A stretch of 46,475 nt of DNA from positions 1 to 46,475 of the forward strand of contig JAUWPE010000004.1 in assembly GCA_030611765.1 (NCBI GenBank). The letters run 5' to 3'. Source of the DNA: Candidatus Cloacimonadota bacterium (GTDB taxonomy: Bacteria; Cloacimonadota; Cloacimonadia; JGIOTU-2). Below, piece by piece: positions 1 to 8,086 of the stretch. Every line of letters begins with the position of its first letter. Position 1 is the stretch's first letter. The notes beneath the pieces are model-generated. The model saw nothing but the letters and a program-made list of their open reading frames with translations. It was not told the origin of the DNA and did no database searches. The position numbers and the translations under genes were made by a program.

Positions 1-112
1 AACGAGGAGTCGAGAATTGCTTTTTCGTCTGTTCTGAACTCGAGGACTTCGTCTCTCAAGTCCAGTCCAATCATCATTTCGGCGAGAGACTCGCCGACTC
101 CAAATCACCAAA
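1..112. repeat. modular intergenic repeat (family B), first copy
   Basis: This non-coding stretch lies just downstream of the C10 protease stop. It contains AACGAGGAGTCGAGAATT, then TTCTGAACTC, GGACTT/AAGTCC arms, and a perfect hairpin CGGCGAG-aga-CTCGCCG (80-96) followed by ACTCC. The same modules recur in the same order at 3263-3421, and single modules recur at 2660-2692 and 43068-43265. It has no coding capacity. The hairpin could stabilise or end the protease transcript, but no T-run follows it. Confidence 0.7.
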
Positions 113-2620
113 TTATTTCAAAAGCAGCATTTTGTTTGATGCAATTTCTTTCTCGCCCATCATTAATTTATAAAAATAAATCCCGCTTCCAACAGACTGA
201 TCATTATCATCTTTGCCATCCCATTGAATTGAGGATTGAATATTGCCTGCCCCGTAAGGAGCTTGCGACTGTTCGGGGAATATTGAATATTTTCGGATTT
301 TTTGTCCTTTGATATTATAAATCACAAGCTTTGCTTTCTTTGTCCGCCAGCTGGCGGAGTGAATATTAAAAGAAATCGTGGTTGAGGTAGTGAATGGATT
401 GGGATAATTCTGCAAGATGAATTCATTAGAAATTTGTGACGGTATATCCACACCTGTTGTTGAAAATAATGTCATCTCAATAAGCCAGTTCCTGTCCAAC
501 TGCGGATTTACTGACAAACACACCCAGCCAGATGGACATATCCAGGCACCCTTGTTTGGTTCCATAGGTCCTTCATCCATCCACCCAACTTTGCCATTTA
601 AAGTATAAATCTCATACCCAATCCAGTATTCAGTGCCAGACTCTATTTCGACAGGTTCAGTAAGGAAATGCTCTACCCATGTATCAGCAGGAAAAACTCC
701 CATAGGTGCTTCATATACTAATTCTCCTGGTGGATTATCCAGAGAACCACCTTCATAGATTTTTATCGTAATATCACAACTATCTGAAGATGTGGGAGCG
801 AAAAACGATACCTTGCCAATTATATCTCCAACATTATCTCCGAGTTCCTCGTCGGTAAATCTAACAGCAATTTGCAAAGTATATTCATACGGCAGCTCAA
901 GTAAAATAGATGGCTCACTGCAATATTTCAACACGGTTGAATTGTAGTAATTAGCCAGTTCAAAGTCAACTACCATATTAGTACTATCAATATCTACTTC
1001 CTTTGTTTGAAAATATATCCGATTAAGACTTGCTGTTGCCGTGTAATGTCCTGGCATAACATCTAAGATTTCATATTCTCCATTTAAACTATCAACTACT
1101 GCAGAGTAATTGTAATCGCCAATAAAATTTATGATTGTGCCAGTTGGGTCAGCGCCACCTTCCACAGAAACCACACCTGTAACACTTTCATAATTAAACA
1201 AATTAAAGTTAACTACCGTATGAGCAGAATCAATATAAACTTCTTTTGTTTGATAATACAATCTGCCCAAAAGTGCACTTGCAGTATAATATCCTGGAAA
1301 TACTGTTTGCATCTCATAAAAACCATTTGAATCTTCAACAGTAGTTGAATAATTATAATCTCCTTCAAAAATGATGTTAGTTCCAATTGGATTTACTCCA
1401 TTAGCGTATACAGTTCCATATACAGTTAACGGTCTATCTCCACCTTCAATATTAAGGACAGCGCCACCAACAATACAATATCCTACTGGCATACCTTGGG
1501 GTAAGGAATACCATGCATTAACGATATTAGGACCTCCCGGATTACTTGAGCCCCAGCCAAAATTAAGATGGTAAAAATCATCTGTATTGTATCCATCACT
1601 GACAATTGCATGTCCATTGTTCCAGCCAGAAGTATAGATACACAGTTCTGCCGGTCTTGCATTCATCATATCAGTACATAATGAATCGTAGAAACCCCAC
1701 TCATACTCATACATCAAAATAGCCGAATCAAAACCAAATTTATTTATGAAAGCCTCTGGATCAGGCCAAGCACCTGACCCAGATGAACTATAATCCATTT
1801 CCACAGAAACGCCACAGGCAAAAGAAAGAGTGGCTTTATCATCATTAGTTAATGTTATATTATTTTCATAGTGATAACGCAAAGTATCTAAATATACATT
1901 TAACTCTGGAAAAGATGGAAAGTCTCTTTCTTCGTGGTCATCATCAATTTGAATACCTTGAGACCATGTAGTATAATCGTCCGTATCAGAGAAAGACGCA
2001 TTACCAATATATTCATGAAAGTTTACAATCTGAACCATTGCCGTAGCTGTGCAACCCACAACGGAACGCTGACCACTATTATCTAATGGGCAAAACATAT
2101 TATAAGGATAACCTTGTGCCCATGTAGTTTCAATCCAACCACTTGTGGAAGTACTACCTGGTTCAGGCCACTGTTGGAAATCTTTGGTTTTTAGTTCTCC
2201 AATATTTTCAGAAATATAATTATTCCAAAGCATATTATTGGTGTCTATCTTCTCAGAAGTGAATTGTGGCTTTGCTTCTAATCTGAATTCCATATCTTTT
2301 TTTATCATATAATAGAGGAGATTTTCCTCGTCGCGTATCAGATTATTTCTAAATGAATATGCAATAATTGGTGTAATATCGGTGTCCGAAGAAAGAGCAA
2401 TAAACCCTTTGGGCTGGAGGTCTGCGATAAAACACAGTTTTGTCTGATTATTTTCGTCTTCAATAATAGAAATTTCTGCGATTGAATATTCAATCGATTT
2501 GTTTTTATAAGCAAGTTGCGTTTTTACAGCCTGTTCAACATCATCGGCTGTGACTGGATTTGCTGATAAATAAATCGGAAAGAGTAATAAAAACAGAAAT
2601 ATGTAATATATCTTTTTCAT
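113..2620 (-). CDS. secreted C10 family (streptopain-like) cysteine protease with FlgD-like C-terminal domain
   Basis: Predicted exported cysteine protease of 835 residues. The start at 2620 (MKKIYYIF...) is preferred over the track start at 2662 because it opens a clear signal peptide and has GAGGA about seven bases upstream. After a propeptide-like N-terminus come the catalytic Cys in VVGCTATAMVQI (about residue 190) and His in GHAIVSDGY (about 337). The 147-residue spacing matches streptopain, and an HLNFGWG motif follows the His. Next are two tandem carboxypeptidase-regulatory-like repeats (G-V..G..P.GT.I.F.GDYNYS), a beta-rich region, and a FlgD-like sorting-type domain (NYPNPF ... GIYFYKL ... 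MLLLK). The role is probably extracellular proteolysis, with the last domain used for type IX-like secretion or anchoring (inferred). A 16-nt palindrome lies inside the FlgD domain. The gene stands alone between family B repeats. Confidence 0.9.
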   Translation of the reverse strand: MKKIYYIFLFLLLFPIYLSANPVTADDVEQAVKTQLAYKNKSIEYSIAEISIIEDENNQTKLCFIADLQPKGFIALSSDTDITPIIAYSFRNNLIRDEENLLYYMIKKDMEFRLEAKPQFTSEKIDTNNMLWNNYISENIGELKTKDFQQWPEPGSTSTSGWIETTWAQGYPYNMFCPLDNSGQRSVVGCTATAMVQIVNFHEYIGNASFSDTDDYTTWSQGIQIDDDHEERDFPSFPELNVYLDTLRYHYENNITLTNDDKATLSFACGVSVEMDYSSSGSGAWPDPEAFINKFGFDSAILMYEYEWGFYDSLCTDMMNARPAELCIYTSGWNNGHAIVSDGYNTDDFYHLNFGWGSSNPGGPNIVNAWYSLPQGMPVGYCIVGGAVLNIEGGDRPLTVYGTVYANGVNPIGTNIIFEGDYNYSTTVEDSNGFYEMQTVFPGYYTASALLGRLYYQTKEVYIDSAHTVVNFNLFNYESVTGVVSVEGGADPTGTIINFIGDYNYSAVVDSLNGEYEILDVMPGHYTATASLNRIYFQTKEVDIDSTNMVVDFELANYYNSTVLKYCSEPSILLELPYEYTLQIAVRFTDEELGDNVGDIIGKVSFFAPTSSDSCDITIKIYEGGSLDNPPGELVYEAPMGVFPADTWVEHFLTEPVEIESGTEYWIGYEIYTLNGKVGWMDEGPMEPNKGAWICPSGWVCLSVNPQLDRNWLIEMTLFSTTGVDIPSQISNEFILQNYPNPFTTSTTISFNIHSASWRTKKAKLVIYNIKGQKIRKYSIFPEQSQAPYGAGNIQSSIQWDGKDDNDQSVGSGIYFYKLMMGEKEIASNKMLLLK
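343..358. repeat. perfect 16-nt palindrome TCCGCCAGCTGGCGGA inside the C10 protease gene
   Basis: TCCGCCAGCTGGCGGA is self-complementary over all 16 bases. Here it is read as ..H-S-A-S-W-R-T.. near residue 755, at the strand where a FlgD-like domain normally continues directly. The identical 16-mer occurs at 5372-5387 inside deoB in another reading frame. Confidence 0.85.
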
Positions 2621-2659
2621 TGTTTTTTCCTCATTTGGAGTAGTCCAGATACATTGGGG

Positions 2660-2692
2660 CATAATACGGCGAGAGACTCACCGACTCCAAAT
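2660..2692. repeat. family B hairpin module
   Basis: CGGCGAG-aga-CTCACCG followed by ACTCC is a one-mismatch copy of the hairpin at 80-96. It lies upstream of the chosen C10 protease start, in its 5' region, so it could also affect the leader of that mRNA. Confidence 0.65.
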
Positions 2693-2761
2693 ATCTTCAC
2701 ACGATAAGGTTGTTCTGACAGTCCAACCGAATACAAATAATATGCTGCCATATTTCATTCG

Positions 2762-3088
2762 TCATACTAAGATACCTTCTTCAAATATATTACGAAACAA
2801 GGCATATTCCTTTGCAAGCAATTCGTTTTTCTCTAAAAAGAACAAATTGATGACACAGTTATTTTCTAAACTGATCTTTGCCCGCATTTTACTACAGCGT
2901 TCTCTTTCTTGGTATCTACTGGCAAGACCATCAAGGACAACTGCAATATCAATATCAGAATCCTCATTTGCTTCATTCCTTGCACAAGAACCAAAAAGAT
3001 AAACTAATTTTAGATTAGAACCATAGATGTTTTTCAAATTATCCTGTATTTTTTTTGCAAGAACTAATGCTTCTTTTCTATTTATCAT
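2762..3088 (-). CDS. minimal nucleotidyltransferase (MNT/MntA-like), no HEPN partner seen
   Basis: A 108-residue protein of the DNA polymerase beta-like nucleotidyltransferase fold. The track ORF starts at 3343, but its first 85 residues read through repeat DNA. The start at 3088 (MINRKEAL) gives a normal MNT length. The signature is visible as FGSCARNEANEDSDIDIAVV, i.e. GS-x10-DxD, whose Asp residues bind metal. A helix and a short strand with the family ending RNIFEEG follow. Such proteins often act as antitoxins that AMPylate a HEPN toxin, but no HEPN gene is visible on either side, only repeats, so the partner may have been lost or the protein acts alone. Family assignment is firm and the biological role is unknown. 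Confidence 0.75.
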   Translation of the reverse strand: MINRKEALVLAKKIQDNLKNIYGSNLKLVYLFGSCARNEANEDSDIDIAVVLDGLASRYQERERCSKMRAKISLENNCVINLFFLEKNELLAKEYALFRNIFEEGILV

Positions 3089-3130
3089 AATATTTATCTT
3101 TTCAAATGGAATATATACTGTCAACTTATT

Positions 3131-3421
3131 TTTATGCAAGTGCCTCATAGACTGGACTTCACGCGCCGGCTGGCTGAGGACAAGCTTCCACGGGAATGAC
3201 ATCCTGTTTGGTTTTTTGGAGTAGCCGAGTCTCTCGGCTTTATTATTTTCGACTCCTAAGTGAAACGAGGAGTCGAGAATTACTATTTTTCGGCTGTTCT
3301 GAACTCTTCCCGAAAGCATTCGGGATGGATCAAGACCAACCATAATTTCGGCGAGGGACTCGCCGACTCCAAATCACCGGTTGTTCTGAACTCGAGGACT
3401 TCGTCTCTCAAGTCAAGTCCA
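3131..3421. repeat. mosaic of family B repeat modules
   Basis: This 340-nt gap between the MNT gene and the lipoprotein is almost entirely repeat. It holds, in order: an inverted copy of the 43-kb module (GACTGGACTTCACGCGCCG, 3152-3170); an inverted hairpin AGCCGAG-tct-CTCGGCT (3223-3239); TCGACTCC/GGAGTCGA arms (3249-3276); TTCTGAACTC; a TCCCGAA-agca-TTCGGGA palindrome (3308-3325); CGGCGAG-gga-CTCGCCG; and TTCTGAACTCGAGGACTT again. Compared with 1-112, the internal module after TTCTGAACTC has been replaced by the TCCCGA palindrome. Confidence 0.7.
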
Positions 3422-3428
3422 AACAATA

Positions 3429-4349
3429 CTAATTATCCTCTACCCGAAACACGGTAATATCTTCTGAAATACCTGTATTTCCAAATGAGTTTGTTGCACG
3501 GAGATAGAAAGTATTTGTCTGATCGTAAATATCTATGTACTGATGAAAATCTCCAAATTCATCGACTTCTACCGTCTGCTCTTCGCCGTTCATATTCAGG
3601 ATCGCATAAGTACCAAGAAAGTCATTTACATATCCTGAAAGGAAAAACTCATCATCATTGATAATATCTCCATCCAGAGGATTAATGATATTAAAAACAG
3701 GAGTGGGATAGGAAGGTAATTCGAGATAATAATACATCGTTGTATCAGCAGAAAGATAGAGCTCTTTCCATATCTCATTATAGCCCTTCAAATATATACC
3801 AACTATGTAATTCCCTACAGATAAATTATCCATAGTATAAGGTGTGGTATAATCAAGTTTGATGCCATTCAGATAGAGACTTGCGCCCGAAGGATTTGTA
3901 TCCACATCTATTGAATAGCTGCTGCCAAATTCCTGCTGATTACCATAGACTTTCCACTCATCATTATACTTTTTGAAATAGACCAGGTCGGTAAATACTC
4001 CATCCAGAGGTACTGAATATTCCACTCCGTTATAATCTATCGTAAAGGAAACAAAGGCGTGATCGCTATTGATCTGAATTGCGGCATAGGACAAAATCTC
4101 GACTGAAGCGCCAAGCCGGTCATACCAAATTGATCGCTCTTCAAAAAAATCTATTCCATCGTTCAAGAAATCTGCGCTGAAATACTCCATGATCCCATCG
4201 ACATCGAACATGTTGAACTCATTAAAAATACTTAGAAATACCTGTTTTATCTTCTCGAGATTTTCATCATTATCTCCATTTTCAGTATATTCGAAAATAC
4301 AGGAAGTTAAAACCAAAAGTGCGATCAGTATAAAAAAATATTTTCTCAT
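3429..4349 (-). CDS. lipoprotein with NTF2-like, PEGA and Ig-like domains
   Basis: Predicted lipoprotein of 306 residues with signal peptide and lipobox LTSC (Cys at about residue 17). The start is supported by AGAGGT seven to eight bases upstream. Residues about 30-140 resemble an NTF2/SnoaL-like fold (an EEIK.VF..F...FN pattern, then a strand-rich half ending YFKKYNDEWKVYG). Residues about 147-200 are a PEGA domain (SIDVDTNPSGASLYLNG ... YLKGY). The remainder is an Ig-like beta domain of the surface-protein type. It is probably exposed at the outer membrane or in the periplasm. No enzymatic motif is seen. It is monocistronic between a repeat mosaic and deoB, which ends about 100 nt upstream of its start. 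Confidence 0.75.
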   Translation of the reverse strand: MRKYFFILIALLVLTSCIFEYTENGDNDENLEKIKQVFLSIFNEFNMFDVDGIMEYFSADFLNDGIDFFEERSIWYDRLGASVEILSYAAIQINSDHAFVSFTIDYNGVEYSVPLDGVFTDLVYFKKYNDEWKVYGNQQEFGSSYSIDVDTNPSGASLYLNGIKLDYTTPYTMDNLSVGNYIVGIYLKGYNEIWKELYLSADTTMYYYLELPSYPTPVFNIINPLDGDIINDDEFFLSGYVNDFLGTYAILNMNGEEQTVEVDEFGDFHQYIDIYDQTNTFYLRATNSFGNTGISEDITVFRVEDN

Positions 4350-4450
4350 TTTTTATACCTCTTATTTATATTCTCATGCTTTATAATTCTTATCACTTTT
4401 GTGAAAATACCGAAAGCTTCTTTTTATGATCATCTTATGAATAACCCTTC

Positions 4451-5695
4451 TTAAATTTTCTCGGTGTTCTCTGTGCTCTCTGTGGTGTTATCATATTGCT
4501 TTCTGTCTATCTGTACTTCATTCCAGAAACTGGTTCCTTTTCCTGTACCTTGCATCCGGAATATATCAGCAATTGTGGCACCGATGTCTGCAAAAGACTT
4601 TCGGACACCAATATCGACTCCGCCTTTGATGCCCTTTCCATATACTAAAATCGGTATATATTCACGGGAGTGGTCAGTGCTTTTTGTTGTCGGATCGCAG
4701 CCGTGATCAGCCGTTAGGATAACGATGTCATTTTCTGTCACTTTTTCAATTAATTCAGGAAGCCAGAGATCGAATTCTTCTAATCCTTTTGCAAATGCTT
4801 TGTAATTATTCCGATGTCCCCAAAGGGTATCGAAGTCAGGCAGATTTGCAAAAACAAGTCCCCTATCTGCTTTCTCGCAATAGGAAAGGATCATATCCAT
4901 CGCTTCCGGATTGTGAGGTGTATGAATGGATTCAGTAATTCCCTGAAAGTTAAAAAGGTCTTCGATCTTTCCTACTCCAATAACAGGAATGCCCTGATTT
5001 TTCAGAAGATCCATAATCGTTTGTGACGGAGGATTTACTGAAAAATCTTTTCGGACTCCAGTGCGTTTGAATTCTCCATTCTTATCACCGACAAAAGGTC
5101 TGGCAATAACCCTTCCTACCCGGTGTTTGCCGACCAAAATTTCATTTCGTGCAATCTTACACATCTTATATAACTTCGCCAATGGATAAATCTTTTCATG
5201 AGTTGCGATTTGAAATACGCTGTCTGCAGATGTGTAAACAATCGGGAAATGGGTTTTAAGATGCTCTTCCCCAAGCTCGTTGATGATCTCTGTTCCGGAT
5301 GCTGCCGTGTTTCCAAGCACTCCTTTGCAGCCCGTTTTCTCAATGAAACTATCAATTATTTCTTTAGGAAATCCGCCAGCTGGCGGATAAGTGGGAAATG
5401 GTTGCTCGTTGATAAGTCCCATGATCTCCCAATGGCCAGTAGTGCTGTCTTTGCCTGCAGAGATCTCAATAGCTTTTCCGAAATTGCCGATAGGTTTTTT
5501 CTCGTCAGGAACACCTTCAATAGGGATGATATTCCCTAAACCCAATTTCTGAAGGTTCGGCAGATGAAGTCCATGAACTTTTTCTGCAGTATTTGATAAT
5601 GTATTGCTTCCTTCATCGTGGTATTGTGCTGCATCAGGTAGTGCGCCTACACCAACCCCATCAAGAATGATGAGGAAAACTCGGTGAATTCTCAT
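4451..5695 (-). CDS. deoB: phosphopentomutase
   Basis: Interconverts ribose/deoxyribose 1-phosphate and 5-phosphate in nucleoside salvage; a cytoplasmic Mn-dependent alkaline-phosphatase superfamily enzyme. It has 414 residues. N-terminal metal motif LIILDGVGVGALPDAA, the phosphorylatable Thr region DSTTGHWEI, and C-terminal metal motif TADHGCDPTTKSTDHSREY are all present. It is the last gene of miaA-ppi-deoB, and its ATG overlaps the preceding stop by 4 nt. Two oddities: the 16-nt palindrome at 5372-5387 adds a PPAGG stretch where relatives run PTYP directly into GFP; and the last dozen residues (TTESTENTEKI) are encoded by a CACAGAG-type low-complexity repeat, so the C-terminus appears extended by repeat DNA. 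Catalytic residues are intact. Confidence 0.95.
   Translation of the reverse strand: MRIHRVFLIILDGVGVGALPDAAQYHDEGSNTLSNTAEKVHGLHLPNLQKLGLGNIIPIEGVPDEKKPIGNFGKAIEISAGKDSTTGHWEIMGLINEQPFPTYPPAGGFPKEIIDSFIEKTGCKGVLGNTAASGTEIINELGEEHLKTHFPIVYTSADSVFQIATHEKIYPLAKLYKMCKIARNEILVGKHRVGRVIARPFVGDKNGEFKRTGVRKDFSVNPPSQTIMDLLKNQGIPVIGVGKIEDLFNFQGITESIHTPHNPEAMDMILSYCEKADRGLVFANLPDFDTLWGHRNNYKAFAKGLEEFDLWLPELIEKVTENDIVILTADHGCDPTTKSTDHSREYIPILVYGKGIKGGVDIGVRKSFADIGATIADIFRMQGTGKGTSFWNEVQIDRKQYDNTTESTENTEKI
5372..5387. repeat. perfect 16-nt palindrome TCCGCCAGCTGGCGGA inside deoB
   Basis: Identical to the palindrome at 343-358 but read in a different frame (Y-P-P-A-G-G-F). It adds residues to a loop of DeoB between the DSTTGHWEI segment and the GFPKEI helix. 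Confidence 0.85.
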
Positions 5696-6546
5696 AGATC
5701 GCCGAAAAATATTTCTATTTTTGCTTTGTTTCTGAGCTTCCTGATAAATTGTAATAATTCAAGTTCTCCAGCGATCTTTTCAAGCTGTTTTTTTAGTGAA
5801 CCCTTGATTTCATCATAGGATGGAATTCGCTGTTCTTCTTTCTCAATTAATTTCACAAAATGAAAGCCGAAATCCGTTGGAATGGGACCCGCAATTTGGT
5901 CTTTCTTCAGAGAGAAGATCACATTCTCCAGCTCTTCAACCAGGTCGCCGCGAGTGATGAAACCGAGATCGCCGTTCTTTTTTGCACTTGGGCATTCGGA
6001 GTAATTATTGGCAACATCGCAGAAATCTTCATTCTCATATAATTTTTTACTTACTTCTTCCAATTTTGAAAAAGCTTCTGGGTCACGATTGCTGATCAAA
6101 ATATGACAAATACGGGCGCGTTCCGGATACTGAAGCTGCTCTTTATGGCTTTCATAGTATTCATGGATCCATTCAGGTTCGATATCAACAGAATCCAGAA
6201 ATTGGCTTTTAATATATTCCTTGATTCGAAGCCCGTTCCCGATATTTTCCAATAATTTATCAACTGAAATATTAGATTCTGCAAGGTCTTTGATGAAATC
6301 TTCGTGAGATTCGTACTGGCTCTGGATCTCCTGGAACTGGAAATGGACTGAGCTTTCATCTATGTGAATGTTGCACTTGTTTGATTCTTCCATAAGCAGA
6401 CATGCATCGATCAGATTGTTTATGGCTGTTTCTTTCAGCTGTTTTGATGGCTTCTCAACATGATGCTCTTTGAGAAGCTGAAACAATTCCGCCTTGTAAT
6501 CTGCATGAAAGATTTTGTAATTATTAACTATAGCAACATGCTTCAT
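5692..6546 (-). CDS. parvulin-type (PpiC/SurA-like) peptidyl-prolyl isomerase without signal peptide
   Basis: A 284-residue prolyl isomerase. An N-terminal SurA-N-like helical chaperone segment (about 1-130) precedes a PpiC rotamase domain (about 140-235): ARICHILIS, the acidic loop, FCDVANNYSECPSAKKNGDLGFITRGDLVEELE.VIFSL, then GPIPTDFGFHFVKLIEKEEQ. A helical tail follows. Unlike SurA/PrsA it begins MKHVAIVNNYKI with no hydrophobic signal sequence, so it is predicted cytoplasmic or exported by another route. It overlaps miaA by 23 nt and deoB by 4 nt, which argues for one mRNA. The family call is secure. The client and cellular location are open. Confidence 0.85.
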   Translation of the reverse strand: MKHVAIVNNYKIFHADYKAELFQLLKEHHVEKPSKQLKETAINNLIDACLLMEESNKCNIHIDESSVHFQFQEIQSQYESHEDFIKDLAESNISVDKLLENIGNGLRIKEYIKSQFLDSVDIEPEWIHEYYESHKEQLQYPERARICHILISNRDPEAFSKLEEVSKKLYENEDFCDVANNYSECPSAKKNGDLGFITRGDLVEELENVIFSLKKDQIAGPIPTDFGFHFVKLIEKEEQRIPSYDEIKGSLKKQLEKIAGELELLQFIRKLRNKAKIEIFFGDL

Positions 6547-7483
6547 TGTGTCCCAGAAACTCCATGATTTGATTTTTTATATCAAATAAAGTAAGCTGGG
6601 GAGGAGAGATTGTCAAATGTATTTCTTGTTTATTGAACCATGTGAGCTGTCTTTTGGCATAATTTCTCATGTACTGTTTTATGAGTTCGACGGTTGTATG
6701 CCAGTCATGAATGCCATCAATATGATCAAATAATTCTTTATAGCCAAGTGAATTCATGCCAGGATCATTTCTCGTAAATCCCATTTCAAGCAAATGTTTG
6801 AATTCATCGAATAGGCCATCCCTTATCATCTTATCAACACGGGTATTTATTTTTTCATATAATACTGAACGTTCATCGTTAAGAAAAATTGTGAAATGAT
6901 GATATCGCTTTTCAAGTGCATCTTTTTGCCAATAGGATGAAATTGGCGATCCTGTTACTCGATAAACTTCGAGGGCTCTGGCAATGCGGTTGCCATCATG
7001 CGGATTGATCTTTTTTGCAGCAATAGGATCAACTTCATTCAGCATGTGATGAAGAGTCTGAGCTCCTTTTTCTTCAACTTCTTTCTTTAGTTCATTTCTT
7101 ATAGCAGCAGGAATTGGAGGGATCTTGCACAATCCATATAATAAAGATTTAATATAAAATCCGGTTCCTCCAACCACGAAAGGAATATGGTTATTTTTTT
7201 TTATTTTTGAAACTGCCGAATCAGCTCTTTTCACAAATTCTCCTGCAGTAAATTTTTGATCAGGTGTAATAATATCGATTAGATGATGCGGAACACGAGC
7301 TAATTCTTCAGGAGTCGGTTTTGCAGTGCCAATATTCATATATTTATATATCTGACGCGAATCAGCAGAAATGATTTCAGCAGAGAGATCTTTAGCAAGT
7401 TGTAAAGCAAGTGAAGTTTTCCCCACTCCTGTTGGACCGCAAATGACGATCAGTTTTGGTTGGTTAGCTTTATTTGATTTCAT
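6524..7483 (-). CDS. miaA: tRNA dimethylallyltransferase
   Basis: Adds the dimethylallyl group from DMAPP to N6 of A37 in tRNAs reading UNN codons. It has 319 residues, normal length. The P-loop [13 protein letters not shown] lies near residue 15, followed by SADSRQIYKYMNIGTAKP, PHHLIDIITPDQKFTAGEF and GGTGFYIKSLLYG (substrate binding), then the insertion domain and the C-terminal QLTWFNKQ. It is first in the operon with the PPIase and deoB. Its 5' side borders directly on the REP array at 7503. Confidence 0.96.
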   Translation of the reverse strand: MKSNKANQPKLIVICGPTGVGKTSLALQLAKDLSAEIISADSRQIYKYMNIGTAKPTPEELARVPHHLIDIITPDQKFTAGEFVKRADSAVSKIKKNNHIPFVVGGTGFYIKSLLYGLCKIPPIPAAIRNELKKEVEEKGAQTLHHMLNEVDPIAAKKINPHDGNRIARALEVYRVTGSPISSYWQKDALEKRYHHFTIFLNDERSVLYEKINTRVDKMIRDGLFDEFKHLLEMGFTRNDPGMNSLGYKELFDHIDGIHDWHTTVELIKQYMRNYAKRQLTWFNKQEIHLTISPPQLTLFDIKNQIMEFLGHNEACCYS

Positions 7484-7502
7484 CAGAAATACTATTCAAT
7501 GT

Positions 7503-8073
7503 GTTCCCAAACGGGGGTTTGGGAACAAGACTTCTTATGGGTTTGGGAACAAGTACATTTTTGGTGGTTTGGGAATAAGAGCATTTTTGGTGGTTTGGTT
7601 AACAAGTACATTTTTTGTTTTTGGGGAGGTTAATAGCTCTCTCGTTCCAAAGACCATATAATTTCTCGCTCCAAAGACCATATAATTTCTCGTCCCAAAC
7701 CCGATGTCGGCTCCTCGTTCCCAAACCCGATGTCGGCTCCTCTTTCCCAAACCCGATGTCAGCTCCTCGTTCCCAAACCCCTGTTTGGGAACAAATACAT
7801 TTTTGGTGGTTTGGTTAACAAGTACATTTTTTGTTTTTGGGGAGGTTAATAGCTCTCTCGTTCCCAAGATTAGTAACTTTCTCGTTCCCAAACCCGATGT
7901 CAGCTCCTCGTTCCCAAACCCCTGTTTGGGAACAAATACATTTTTGGTGGTTTGGGAATAAGAGCATTTTTTGTTTTTTGGGGGATTAATAGCTATCTCG
8001 TTCCAAAGACCATATAATTTCTCGTTCCCAAACCAGATGTCGGCTCCTCGTTCCCAAACCCCTGTTTGGGAAC
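7503..8073. repeat. REP/BIME-type array of GTTCCCAAAC palindromes and half-units
   Basis: This gap of about 600 nt is wholly repetitive. Four perfect palindromes GTTCCCAAAC-n4-GTTTGGGAAC lie at 7503-7526, 7769-7792, 7910-7933 and 8050-8073; the last three are spaced 141 and 140 nt. Between them are 24-26 nt units, each with a CTCGTTCC(CAAA) half-site plus a 10-14 nt linker (e.g. CGATGTCGGCT, GACCATATAATTT). Units switch strand around each palindrome (GGTTTGGGAA-type units on one side, TTCCCAAACC-type on the other). All ORFs the track lists here on both strands are by-products of the repeat. The array directly follows the RAYT gene. Confidence 0.9.
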
Positions 8074-8086
8074 GCTATTATCTATA

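Noticed and set aside
2621-2662. Longer start of the C10 protease (MPQCIWTTPNEEKT...)
   Set aside because: The extension would put a non-hydrophobic leader before the signal peptide, whereas the inner ATG has a good ribosome binding site.
3089-3343. N-terminal 85 residues of the MNT ORF in the track
   Set aside because: They translate through repeat modules also found elsewhere in non-coding DNA; the inner ATG gives a normal MNT protein.
7503-8073. CRISPR array
   Set aside because: Repeats and spacers alternate at 24-26 nt, but the half-sites are only about 12 nt, linkers are identical between neighbours, units change strand, and no cas gene is present. The pattern fits REP/BIME repeats next to a RAYT.
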